Notes under the pieces: model-generated
Seen by the model: the letters and a program-made list of their open reading frames with translations, nothing else
Told to the model about the DNA's origin: nothing
Databases searched by the model: none
Assembly: GCA_039090855.1 (NCBI GenBank)
Contig: CM077013.1
Location: 135,119,240-135,183,239, forward strand
Origin: Macrothele yani
Taxonomy: Eukaryota > Arthropoda > Arachnida > Araneae > Macrothelidae
Direction: 5' to 3'
Length of the DNA: 64,000 nucleotides
Made by a program: the position numbers and the translations under genes
Part shown: positions 33,085-43,405 of the stretch, piece after piece
How the letters are laid out: every line of letters begins with the position of its first letter
Numbering within the stretch: the stretch's first letter is position 1

Positions 33085-33425
33085 CAATTAGTTATCAAGT
33101 CCAAACTGCTGCAACTGTTCCAATGAGAAGACTTTCTTTTTCTGGTTAGCTTTTAACTTTAATATATCACCATTCCATACCCATGCATATTTTATCTTAC
33201 TCTGCTTAACCAGCAGTCTTGACTGCCAGTAAATGTATCTATTTTGAGGAGTTTAATTTTCCTTAATACATAACTTTGTGTTATGTAATTTACTGTCCAA
33301 AACTGAGTTAGTAACCAAAATTTTCTTTTTAGACAACCACAAATTTCTCACAGCTCTAGTAGCAAACTGAATTATGACCCTAGAATTTTCTAAATTTCCA
33401 GTACCATTAAACAGCAGGACGCACA
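33085..33425 (-). pseudogene. LINE ORF1 C-terminus, FP-like domain
   Basis: The minus strand reads QFATRAVRNLWLSKKK, then LTPQNRYIYWQSRLL, then YAWVWNGD, a domain resembling the baculovirus FP C-terminal fold found in ORF1 of CR1-type LINEs. It ends about 15 nt before the ORF2 start, which keeps the expected ORF1-ORF2 order. It carries stops. Confidence 0.6.
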
Positions 33426-33558
33426 CGACATAAAGGCAGATAGCAGTCAGAACGGACGTCCGCGTAGCTCAATTGGTAGAGTGATTTATTCCGGAATGAG
33501 GGGACCCGAGTTCTAGTCCCGGCGTGGACTAAAGATGACGGAGAAATTTACTTCGTTA
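33422..33558 (+). mobile_element. SINE-2 copy, plus strand
   Basis: CAGATAGCAG precedes a tRNA-like head GTCCGCGTAGCTCAATTGG, which closes with CGTGGAC and continues into GAGAAATTTACTTCG. The head folds as an acceptor stem and D arm but lacks a normal anticodon arm. Confidence 0.75.
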
Positions 33559-33669
33559 TTATATATATGCTTCTTTAGCCTATAGGACTACGCCAGTATC
33601 AGGTGTAACTCACTTTTCATAGGGGTAATCGTAATTCAGTGAGCACTCCCTGTGTGCTTACGTATACAG

Positions 33670-33996
33670 AATCATGAAGACTATGCACGCTTGGAGTAAC
33701 CAAGGAAGATAAGGAACTCACGGATCTAAAAATGACAAGTGTGGATGACATCATAATCAAAGTCAAGACCCTCAAGTGTTAATGAGTTGGACATATATTG
33801 CTAGAACTTGCCACAGTTGAAAAACTGAAATACTGGGCTGCATACCAAGGGGACGGAAAGACCCAGAAGGCGACCACGTGGGAGATGGATGAAATTCGAA
33901 TGCATACGCAAGTGACATGGTAGGGAATTGCTTAAAGACAATAGTGTAAAAGAATTAGGGAGACCTTTATCCAGCAGTGGATTAAGTATGGTTGAT
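33670..33996 (+). mobile_element. RTE 3' fragment, old
   Basis: A diverged RTE C-terminal coding end, recognisable by GRPEGDHVGDG-like codons and the ending CAGCAGTGGATTAAG, then a stop. The microsatellite tail is lost. Confidence 0.8.
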
Positions 33997-34079
33997 ATTC
34001 ATGAGACATACACACACATTGTCATAAAAATCCGCGAACCAAGAAGGAGGTGTCGGACTGAAATGAGATTTTAGTAGTC

Positions 34080-35340
34080 AGATGGTACATACCAAGGACA
34101 GAAGTGATTACAATATCACAGCAGCAGGACAATTTCCCGCGGACACACGATACACATTACGGTGGTCAGCGTTAATACTGCGTCGGGCCGACTCGTGCTT
34201 GGATACATGCGGTGATACGGTCCGGCATGGAGTCAAAGAGACGCCGTATCTTAACCTGGAGCAGATTGGCCCACACTTTTTGCAACTGACGCTCTAAATC
34301 ACGATCACTGGGACATGGGGAAAGCTAGCGTCCCATCTGGTCCCACACGTGCTCGATGGGCGAGAGATCAGGCGATCTAGCACGCCACGGAAGCGCCGAC
34401 GAATGACGTAGACAGTCCTGGAGAAAACCAGAGCCGGGTGCGGACGGGCGTTATCTTGTTGTAAAATGGCTCTTGACAGACCCGCCAAGAAAAGTAGCTC
34501 CTGGGGCCGCAAGATGTCCTGCACGTGGCGCTGGGATGTCAACGACTCTCGGATCACTGCGAGGGAAGTCCGGCTGTCATACGACGTGGCTCCTCCAAAC
34601 CATCACGCCTGCAGTTCGGGACGTATGCCGCTGTATAGTGAGGTTGGAATTGTAGCGCTCACCTGCGGTGCTCCACACTGACACGGTTGTCGTCCGTTCC
34701 CATAGGAAGAGGGATTCGTTGCTGAACACTATACGTCGCCAGTACATAGCGTTCCACGTTGCTCACTGCTGACACCACTGCAATCTACGCCGACGATGGT
34801 CAGGTGTTAATGGCAGGAAACGTAAGGGCCGTCGAGAGTGCAGATTCGCCTCTACCAGGGATCAGGAAATTGTTCTGGCGGACAAAGGAGTCCCTTGTAC
34901 AGCCGCAACATTTCTCCGGATATTGGACAAGGAAGTCGTTGCATCTGTGCGTACCGTTCTCCCGATCCTCTCTGCTGGTGGTGTGTGTGGGTTGTCCAGA
35001 GCCAGTCCGCCGTGTCTGGGTGCCTTCCCGTGTCCATTGCTCCCTACACGATCGCACCTTACTGTCCGACCGGCCCAAATGGCGGCAGATTCGGCGCGCT
35101 GGCCACCCTGCCTCTCACCCCGATGATACGGCTTCGTTCAAACTCCGTCAGTTGGCCGTACTCAGATCTACAACGGCTCCGTGGAATTTTTATCGCTCAG
35201 GGATCTCACCTGACTCTTACCGTGCATTTGGGCACGAATGTGGAGTCCCCTGTGCGGCGCCTTATGCGGAATCGCACGAAACTTTAATCATTTGTATGTC
35301 TGCCCTTCCCGTAGCTATTTGCTAAGTTTCGCGCAATCGC
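34080..35340 (-). mobile_element. Tc1-like transposon, degraded
   Basis: Minus-strand Tc1 coding remains span the unit. 35078-34800 holds the linker region (QTRRTGSGQPTHTTSREDR). 34557-34294 holds ILQQDNARPHPAL with the second Asp, followed by the decayed DxSPxE region. Ends are approximate; a possible terminus ACCAAG occurs near both edges. Confidence 0.75.
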
Positions 35341-35469
35341 ACGGCTTTTTCTTGGTACGATGAGTGTACATGTATGTATACACACAAACAAACACAGTAG
35401 ACAAAACATTAGAGATAAGGGTGATTGGCAGTTAATGAATAGGCGGACAGCAAGGTATCCCAACAGTGT

Positions 35470-35691
35470 TTTTTTTTTCTTTTGATTGGAGGTTTAACGA
35501 CCACCATGAGCAACTCAATGGGCTATAAGCAGTCGCCCGTCCCTAATTTAGGGTCACTGGTTCCAGGGAAGGGAGAGAGCCAGTGCCGTAAGACAAACAC
35601 AACATCCATTCCTCACCGGGATTCGAACCCGGACCCCGTTCGGACGAATGATCAGAGGCCATCGCTTAGACCACTGCGGCACCGGGGCGGC
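35470..35691 (-). mobile_element. SINE-1, full length, 14-bp TSD
   Basis: TATCCCAACAGTGT is repeated exactly at 35456-35469 and 35692-35705. Poly(T) on the left, tRNA-like head on the right. It sits just in front of the next Tc1 coding remnant. Confidence 0.95.
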
Positions 35692-35721
35692 TATCCCAAC
35701 AGTGTATAGCAATCGATGAAC

Positions 35722-36625
35722 ATGAGTAAATGTGGTGATATGAGCGACTTTGATGGTGGATGCATTGTCGGCGCAAGACAGATGGGTCATTATATCTCCC
35801 AAGTGGCAAGAACCCTAGGGTTCTAGAGGGTAACCATATCAAGGGTGTACTGCGAGTATACCATCAACGGACGTACCAGCTGCTAAAGAGCAAGCGGTAG
35901 CCTAACACACGCCACTGTTTTACAGACCGACCACGCAACGGCGGCGCAAATCCCATCCAGTTTAAATGTCGGAGGCCAAAAGAGACTGGTACGGCGTACG
36001 CTGCATACCCTGACCTAGGGAAGCAGAGGCCCTACTCGTGTGCCATTGTTGACTGCTCGTTATCGGACATTACGCTGTGCCTGGTACCGGGAACATACTA
36101 CTGGACCTCTGCAGAGTGGCGCTCCGTCGTGTGGTCAGATGAGTCGTTTCCAGCTGTACAAAGCCGACGGAAGTGTGCGGGTGTGGCGCCTACAGCATGG
36201 GGTCATGGCGACCATGTTCAATGCGGTGGTGGTTCTGTGATGGTGTGGGGAGCCTTCTTGTGGAAGACATTAAGTCGCTTAGTGTGTCTAGAGAGATCCT
36301 TAAAGGCTGAGCGCTACCAGCATGTACTGACAGATCACCTACACGCTTTCATGGCATTAGCGAATCCTGCGGCTGATGGTCTGTTTCATCAGCCGCAGGA
36401 TTCGCGAAGGGCACTGCAGCCCCACTGGGTCACAACCACCCAGGCATGGCTCAAGTAACACTTATCTCAGTTTGGAACCATCCAGTGGCCCCGAATTTAA
36501 ACTCTGTGGAAGCTCTCTGGAATGTCATGGAGCGGAACATCTGATCCATGGATCCTGGACCGATGTCTCGGATGGAGTTGTGAGCAATGCTGCAACAGGA
36601 ATGGCTGGCATAGATATAACAGAGG
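35722..36625 (+). pseudogene. Tc1 transposase remnant
   Basis: Opens MSKCGDMSDFDGG, then HYISQVARTLG (helix-turn-helix). Further on are SFPAVQSRRKCAGV with the first Asp nearby (WSDESF), then ADGLFHQP where QQDNAPCH is expected. The C-terminal VEALWNVMERN holds the catalytic Glu. A 19-bp-arm hairpin (36360-36405) replaces the second-Asp motif. Several stops and shifts are present. Confidence 0.82.
36360..36405. repeat. perfect 19-bp-arm hairpin in Tc1
   Basis: Arms 36360-36378 and 36387-36405 are exactly complementary, with an 8-nt spacer. Confidence 0.95.
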
Positions 36626-37187
36626 TTCCACTGTATATACGAGAGCGGATCAAAAAGTTTAACTGTTGAATAAAAAAAATAAAGGAATATACTCAGAAGA
36701 TGTAAGTTCGTTTAAAAGTACAACATGTATTCCTTTTTCAACGTAGTCGTCTAAGGACTGTAACATGTGATTAACTTTTCCATACCAATACAGAAAAAGT
36801 CTCCTACAGTTTGGTGCAACCAGTTAAGGACCACAGTTTTCAGAGCCTCATCGGTTTGGAATCGTTGTCCACTAAGGTCCTGTTTCATTTTACCGGGCAA
36901 ATGATTGTCGCACGGGATAAATCGGGGCTGTACGGTGCATGTTGCCACACCTCTCACTTGAATGACTGCAGATGCCTTTGTTTTCCCTGCTATGAGGCGT
37001 TGTCATGCAGCAGAATAACCCCTTCGCTTAATTTACTCGGCGTCTAATGCCTTCCGCAAATTTCGTAGCGTTTGGCAATATGAGTCGGAATTGATAGTAG
37101 TCTCTTTTGGCAGAAATTCTGTGTAAACAACACCTTTCACAGTCAAGGAAAACAGTCGCCATGACCTTTTCCGCAGCAGTTGGACTT

Positions 37188-37418
37188 TTTTTTTTTTTTT
37201 TTTTTTTTTTGATTGGAGGTTTAACGACCACCGTGAGCAACTCAATGGGCTATAAGCAGTCGCCCGTCCCTAATTTAGGGTCACTGGTTCCAGGGAAGGG
37301 AGAGAGCCAGTGCCATAAGACAAACACAACATCCACGCCTCACCGGGATTCGAACCCGGACCCATTCGGACGAATGATCAGAGGCCAACGCCTTAGACCA
37401 CTGCGCCACCGGGGCGGC
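37188..37418 (-). mobile_element. SINE-1 in mariner, 11-bp TSD
   Basis: CAGTTGGACTT is duplicated at 37177-37187 and 37419-37429. A long poly(T) lies on the left. It splits the mariner-like transposase. Confidence 0.95.
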
Positions 37419-37680
37419 CAGTTGGACTTCACACTTCTTGCTTGTTGGAGGTGTAACATGCTTCCATTCAATGGACGATCGTTTGGTTTCAGGGGTGAAA
37501 TGGTGAAGCCACGTCTCTTCAGTTGTGATGATTCGACGCAAAAAAAAAAAAAAAAATGTGGCCCTCAGCAAAATACCGTTCTAGAAGAGCCAAAGACGAC
37601 AGGAAAGGTTGGTTTTTGACACGCGAGAGCCATCGCGCACACGATTTCCGAAATATACGAAATGTCTAACGTACTGGCAA

Positions 37681-37875
37681 TTTTTTTTAACTGGAGGTTT
37701 AACTACCACCGTGAGCAGTCACCCGTCCCTAATTTAGGGCCACTGGTTCCAGGGAAGGGAGAGAGCCAGCGCCACAAGACAAACAACATATATGCCTCAC
37801 CGGGATTCGAACCCGGACCCATCACGGAAGAATGATCAGAAGCCATCGCTTAGACCACTACGCCACCGGAGCGGC
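37681..37875 (-). mobile_element. SINE-1 in mariner, internally deleted
   Basis: Same family but lacks about 20 nt after CACCGTGAGCA. No clear TSD. Confidence 0.88.
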
Positions 37876-38073
37876 TTCGCGATATTCTTCCGTTAAATTT
37901 GCGCGACCCTTTTCAAATTGTTGGCACCACTTTACAATGGCCGGTCGAGACTTGACATTTTTCCCGTATACAGTACAGATTTCAAGATGGATGTCAGTGC
38001 AATTTAGGCGGTTAGCCCGCAAAAATTGAATGGTTCCTCGCACTTCCAATTTGGAGTAAGAATCCAGTTGACG

Positions 38074-38330
38074 CGCCATTACGAACTGCCTCCTGCACAC
38101 GCCTTACGCAGTTACTGAACTAAAACACTTCCCGTCGGCAGCTTTGGCGTACTGGCTACTTCGCCATTACGAACTGCCTCCTGCACACGCTGAACTAAAA
38201 CCACCTCCCGTCGGCAGCTCTGACGTATTGTCTACTTCGCCATTACGAACTGCCTCCTGCACACGCCTTACGCAGTTACTAAACTAAAACACCTCCCGTT
38301 GGCAGCTCTGACGTACTGTCTGCTTCGCTC
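38074..38330. repeat. three-copy tandem repeat in mariner leader
   Basis: Units starting CGCCATTACGAACTGCC at 38074, 38162 and 38238 (88 and 76 nt apart). The middle unit lacks a 12-nt block present in the others. It lies between the transposase start and the terminal repeat. Confidence 0.93.
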
Positions 38331-38410
38331 CTAAGCATACATACACGGTTTGACTGCAGTCCCACTCCAGTTGGCGCTAAGTGTAACTTACTTTTGGATT
38401 CACCTACGTA

Positions 38411-38923
38411 TCATGAGTGCAACAATGAGATCACTGTTTCGTTTCAATTCCATCTTTAGCAGTTCCGCGCAATTTGATGGGCTGTAGCTGGGTGTCATGT
38501 TATTGTACAGCACTTCACTCCTAAGTCTACATATTTTAACATTCCCATCATTTAAAAACTGTTATTGCGGCGGAAGACATTTTGAAATTTTTCAGAAGGA
38601 ATCAGAGTCTTGATTGGCACTGCTAATTTTACGCGGCAGCCATCATTTTCATTTGGAATGCATGCAATACTTATAACGTAATGTCTTTTTTCGTGAACAA
38701 GATTGGTTTTACGTTATGCCTAAACCATGGCTAAGGAAAGTTGAAATAAATAAGAATACGATGCAACAGTTCCTAATTAAGCTTTTACGGCCAGACAAAA
38801 CAAACAGAAGTCAGACTTACTATAACCTTTTATTGGTGCAGCACGACTTTCAGCAGAACTCCACAATATAGCACAATATGGCACTACAGTTTTTAATTTC
38901 ACATTTAGCTTAACAATCGAACG

Positions 38924-38978
<55 letters not shown>

Positions 38979-39290
38979 CCACATGAGCAGCTGTCGTATC
39001 GTCGTTTTTATTTATAGGTCTTATCACAGTCAAACGTCACTTTCTCTCTGACCTCAAATGTGTTGCCAACAGTATTCTCGTGAGAGAGAAGATGTCACGT
39101 TAAGTTTGGAAGTATAACGGAGAACAAACTCAAATTTACATAGGAAAAGGAACTAAAAATGAAAGTTAATTTAGAATATACGTCACATCATATAAGATAA
39201 CCCTTTCTTGAGTAGCTAATTTGCCCGTATATGTCATAGCCATGACCCACGGTTATAAAAAGACCCATGTGAACTGGCTACATCATTGAC
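38411..39290. other. no gene; (AC)n microsatellite
   Basis: Unassigned DNA with an (AC)26-like run at 38926-38977. Frames over the run (CVCVC...) are artefacts. Confidence 0.6.
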
Positions 39291-39299
39291 AAGCATAAG

Positions 39300-40060
39300 C
39301 AGTAGAATGGGAGGTACGGTGGATCTCAGTGACTTTTAACGTGGCACGGTCATAGGATGCCATCTTAGCAACAAGTCAGTTCGGGAAATTTCTGCCCTAC
39401 TGCAGCGGCCCCGATCAACTGTAAATGGCGTTATTGTGGAGTGGAAACGCCTAGGAGAAACAACAGCGCAATTACGACTTTTTAGGCTACATAAAATGAC
39501 AGGGCGGGACCGTCGAATGCTGAACCGGGAGGTGCGAAAAATAGCCTCTCCTCGGTTGCAACACTAACCATAGAGTTCCAAAATGCCACTCGCCAGCATC
39601 ATACGAGTAACGGTTCGTCGAGAGCTGATGGGAATGGGTTTTCGTGGCCAAGCAGCCCCACACAAGCCTAGCATCAGCAAGGATCGCTTGCAGTGGTAAC
39701 ATTCGGCGCCAATGGACTCTGGAGCAGAGGAAACGCTTTCTCTGGAGTGATGAATCACGTTTCACCATCCGGCAGTCCGACGGTCGAGTCTGTGTATGGA
39801 GGATTCCAGGTGTATGCTATACCTGCCAGACTGTGTAGTGCCAACTATGAAGTTTGGTGCAGGAGGCATCATACACTGGGGCTCTTTTCACGGTTTGGGC
39901 TGGGGCCCATAATTCCAGTGCTCGGATCGCTGTGGCATATAATGACGTTATCGATCATGATGTGCTGCCAACGTTATGACAAACGTTCGGTGAAGGCCCT
40001 TTCCCTTACCAAAAGCATGCAATTTTGGCAGTGGGGCATGGCGCATTATCTCTGTTTGTA
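39300..40060 (+). pseudogene. Tc1 transposase, 3'-truncated
   Basis: Plus-strand Tc1 remnant. It opens MGGTVDLSDF, then SNKSVREISALLQRPRSTVN. The middle reads WTLEQRKRFLWSDESRFTI with the first Asp, then QSDGRVCVWR. It stops at about 40060, before any second-Asp or Glu motif, and joins a different Tc1 in opposite orientation. Confidence 0.82.
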
Positions 40061-40064
40061 ATGG

Positions 40065-40800
40065 CCATCACCAGCAGGGAACACAGTTGCCATGAAAGGG
40101 TGAACTTTGTCTGCAACGATGTTCAGACACCTGACAACTGTCACGTATTGTGCTATTGGAGCCTTAAGTGTCCCAAGAAAACATCGCCCACAGCATAACA
40201 CCGACGTCGCACGCCTGTTTCCGCCCAACAGTGCATCCAAGTGCCATGGCCTCCGTTGGTAATCGGCATATCATATCTGCCCTCAGCAGTCTACTTCATG
40301 CACCAGGAATCTTGATTCGTCAGACCAGGCCACTTTCTTCCAATCATCCTCGGTCGATGATGTGCAATGGAGCATGGAGACCCAGCAGGGTCTTCGGCTA
40401 TGCATGCCCATGCGCAGAAGGCTGAGATGAACTGTGTGCTGTGACATATTGCCCTGATCACCCCTGTTGTAGGTGCAGGCAATGCGAAATAGTCTCAGCT
40501 ACCCTCTGGCATCAATGAGCTGCGGCAGACACACGGATGCGCCACTTTCGATACGTACTCACTACTGCGGCACGTTAACAACCCACAAGCTACGCCGTTT
40601 CCGAGATCGTAGTTCCGGGGCGCCGTGCCGTCACAATTTGTCCTTTATCAAACTCCGATAAATTGGCAGCTTTTCCCATTCCGACCACTCTACTAACCGA
40701 AAGCCGGTCCTCAGGTTGTACACATACTGCTCTGTGAACTTTACCTGCCCCACCGTTCTGTCTCCACGAACACTCATTACTCTAGGCTGGGGGTGGTCAT
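40065..40800 (-). pseudogene. second Tc1 transposase, 3'-truncated
   Basis: The minus strand from about 40800 reads MSVRGDRTVGQVKF, a decayed linker, WSDESRF-like codons at about 40335, then NIVADKVHPFMATVFPAGDGHY at 40120-40050, where the second Asp would follow. It ends at the junction with the previous Tc1. Confidence 0.72.
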
Positions 40801-40821
40801 AATGTAATAACTCATGGGTGT

Positions 40822-41009
40822 GTTTTTTTTTTTTTTTTTTTGATTGGAGGTTTAACGACCACCGGGAGCAACTCAATGGGCTATAAGCAGTCGCCCGCCC
40901 CTAATTTAGGGTCACTGGTTTCAGGGAAGGGAGAGAGCCAGGGCCGTAAGACAAACAACATACATGCCTGACCGGGATTCGAACCTAGACCCCTTACGGA
41001 CGAATGATG
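40822..41009 (-). mobile_element. SINE-1, 5'-truncated, 13-bp TSD
   Basis: AACTCATGGGTGT (40809-40821) is repeated with one change at 41010-41022. The copy keeps the tail, body and B-box but lacks the A-box half, so it was truncated during insertion. Confidence 0.92.
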
Positions 41010-41024
41010 AACTCGTGGGTGTAA

Positions 41025-41800
41025 TTAGGTTTATAAATTCACATGTCTAGTATATTCTATTTCAATCATCTATTGTGGATTTTATTCATTCCTCTACTCA
41101 GTTTTACGATATGGTTTATCTTATTGAAATCATATTGAAAACCTCGCAACAGGAGACGATGAACATAGAGTGGTGTTGCCTAAATGGTAAGTTGGTGATT
41201 ACCTAAGTTTTATATATATATATCATAATTGCATGAAATCTTTTTATTAGATACTATTACACATTATACTCCCGTGGATACTTTGAAATATTCCAAAACG
41301 TGAGAAACAATATAAAGACTGGTCAACTTATAAGTTGTTAGCGAAATAAGATAGTAGCAAGCCTTTTCTGCAGAGTGGAGGCTGTGATAGCAGCTAAGGA
41401 TGGACCAACTCCATATTAATTTCTTTCTTATTACAGGAAGTTCGTGGATATGCAAGTGTCCGAATGCTTTTGATCAGGTAGTGTTTTGTCCTCACTGGTA
41501 TATCAGTCTGCGATTTCTTAATGTAGTCAGTTCAGAACATGGGTATTTTTATATAAATCGCCGATGAAATAAAAATGCAGAAGTTACACGTTCGAAAGCT
41601 AAGAGCAGCTGCTTGTTATGAAAACGGCAAATAATTTACTAAATTGAAGAATGAATGCACTACGTGTTAATTACCGCAAACATATGCTACAGTTTCATGT
41701 TTTTACAGACTTCACTATGTTTCTTCGATTTCTTTTGGGCCCACCCAGATGTCTTAGCCTAAAGGCCCGCGCAGGACTTAATCTGGCCCTGCATATACAC
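41025..41800. other. no recognisable gene
   Basis: Unassigned DNA before the interrupted Tc1. No named element or domain. Confidence 0.5.
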
Positions 41801-42118
41801 TATATTGACAAAAGTCACCGGACACCTAGAAGAGAAACACAACATAGCATTTACTGTAGTGTTGGTCCACCTTTGGCCTTAATGCATGTACTGACCCTTT
41901 GAAGCTCAGTGGTTGGGTTTTAAGCTCCGTGATTTTCGTTGCTATAAGGTGTTTATTCAGTGCTTTAGTTTCTGTGGTTGCGTGTATCTTCAAGTTGAAA
42001 GTCCACGCTTTACGTTCGTGTATCTCCCAGGTTTGTGAGTGCCATATTTTTTCATTATTCACTGTTTTATTTTTCAACCGAGCTGGTCTTTTTTCGTTAA
42101 AGTCTCGCCATTGCTTCG

Positions 42119-43405
42119 ATGGCGGAGGCAGACAAGGGTGACGCCCACATCCTTATCTTGGCAGATCAGCCAGCACCCTCTTCTTCTACTGCGGCAGCTC
42201 CTGCTCAGCTAAATGAGGTGGCTCCCGAGCGTCATTGCGACGTCATGGATACCTCTTCTTCTCCAGCAATAACTTCCTCCCTTCCCACCAAGTGCGGTGG
42301 TGCCAAGTCTCCTATCTACATCTCAGCAGATGATGACGTCTCCGTGATCAGCGATACTGAGCTCATAGCTTCTACTTTTCATCAACTTTCTGATCCGCCC
42401 TCACTGCTAGGAGCCGCTTCATCGAGTTCTCGACCCATGCCTGCCCAAGCATCCTATGCTTCTGCAACTTCTGGGGTCCTCACACCCCCAGTTTCATCTG
42501 CTATGCCTTTTCCTGAATCCTATGTCACTGTCGTCGGTTCTACTGCTACAATTGACATACCAGAGGATTCCCGAGCTGGTCACCTTTTTTCCTCCACTAT
42601 GGAACAGGGCGTCTATTTTGATGCGCTTCCCGACACTAAGCTGTGGCAATATAGCCGAGCCCTCAAAACTATCTTACCAAAGGATGCAATAGACTTTGTA
42701 GCTCGAAAACCCAGATCTGTCTTAGTCTATTTTAAGGATAAAGCGCATGCTGACCAGGTCCTTACGGAAGGTCTAACCGTCAATGACGTGCATCTGTTAG
42801 CACAACCGGTTGCGCACCGCCCGGTGCAGGTGACCTTCTACCCCGTACCACCAGAAGTATCCGACGCTGCACTTTGCACCTTGCTCAGCAGGTACGGCAG
42901 AGTTGTTGGCTCCATAACAACTCTCTCTGCGGCTCCCAGAGATCCTGAAGACAAATCGATTCGAGGTTTTCGCCGCACTGCTCGAGTCCTCTTTTCATCT
43001 GATGCTCAGCTGAAAGCGGTTCCGAATGTTTTGCACATCCGCTGTGGACAGCAACGCCGAAGAGTTCAGATAATCACTTCACAGTATTGCACTATATGTC
43101 AGAGCGAAAGTCACATAAGGGCTCAGTGCCCACGTGCCTCCCTGCAAACAGCTCCACACACTACATCTTCTTCTACTTTGTCCACCAACGCTTCACAGAC
43201 TTCTTCCTATTCGAGGAAAGTCGCGGAATCAAGATCTTCCAAAAGTCAGCTTACTGCCATTGGTCAACAAACGAGTTTGATGCCTCCACCTCCTGCTGAT
43301 CCTAAGAATTTTCCCAGGCTTCCAAAATCGACTCCCCTTGTACTTTTACAACCACTGCTGATGTACATGTTGACCACTCCTCAGCTTTTACCGTTGGCTC
43401 CATGA
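42119..43405 (+). CDS. Tx1 LINE ORF1, RNA-binding protein
   Basis: A 428-residue protein that would coat the LINE RNA in a ribonucleoprotein. The N-terminal 140 residues are low-complexity (Ser/Ala/Pro). Residues about 160-320 form a gag-like fold with RPVQVTFYPVPPEVSD and LLSRYGRVVGSI, an RRM-like arrangement. One CCHC zinc knuckle, CTICQSESHIRAQC (C-x2-C-x4-H-x4-C), begins at residue 324. The frame is uninterrupted. Its stop TGA (43403-43405) overlaps the next ATG (43402) as ATGA. Confidence 0.88.
   Translation: MAEADKGDAHILILADQPAPSSSTAAAPAQLNEVAPERHCDVMDTSSSPAITSSLPTKCGGAKSPIYISADDDVSVISDTELIASTFHQLSDPPSLLGAASSSSRPMPAQASYASATSGVLTPPVSSAMPFPESYVTVVGSTATIDIPEDSRAGHLFSSTMEQGVYFDALPDTKLWQYSRALKTILPKDAIDFVARKPRSVLVYFKDKAHADQVLTEGLTVNDVHLLAQPVAHRPVQVTFYPVPPEVSDAALCTLLSRYGRVVGSITTLSAAPRDPEDKSIRGFRRTARVLFSSDAQLKAVPNVLHIRCGQQRRRVQIITSQYCTICQSESHIRAQCPRASLQTAPHTTSSSTLSTNASQTSSYSRKVAESRSSKSQLTAIGQQTSLMPPPPADPKNFPRLPKSTPLVLLQPLLMYMLTTPQLLPLAP

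Larger units (their letters stand above)
36755..38080 (-). pseudogene. mariner-like transposase, broken
   Basis: The start at 38080 (MARQLDSYSKLEVRGTIQF) continues with IHLEICTVYGKNV and VKWCQQFEKGRANL, a mariner-type DNA-binding domain. Beyond the first SINE come codons like EETWLHHFTPETKR. Beyond the second are VMATVFLDCEGVVYTEFL and TINSDSYCQTLRNLRKAL, then SGQRFQTDEALKTVV near the C-terminus. The second catalytic Asp region is eroded. Which mariner subgroup this is remains open. Confidence 0.82.
36640..38408 (-). mobile_element. mariner-like element split by two SINEs
   Basis: TA lies at 36638-36639 and 38409-38410. The termini start CGAGAGCGGATCAAAAAGT on the left and CGTAGGTGAATCCAAAAGT inward from the right. 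After removing the SINEs at 37188-37418 and 37681-37875 the length is about 1.33 kb, the mariner norm. The promoter-side end contains a three-copy tandem repeat. Confidence 0.82.

Noticed and set aside
38926..38977. Cysteine/valine-rich peptide over the (AC)n run
   Set aside because: Translation of a microsatellite; not a gene.
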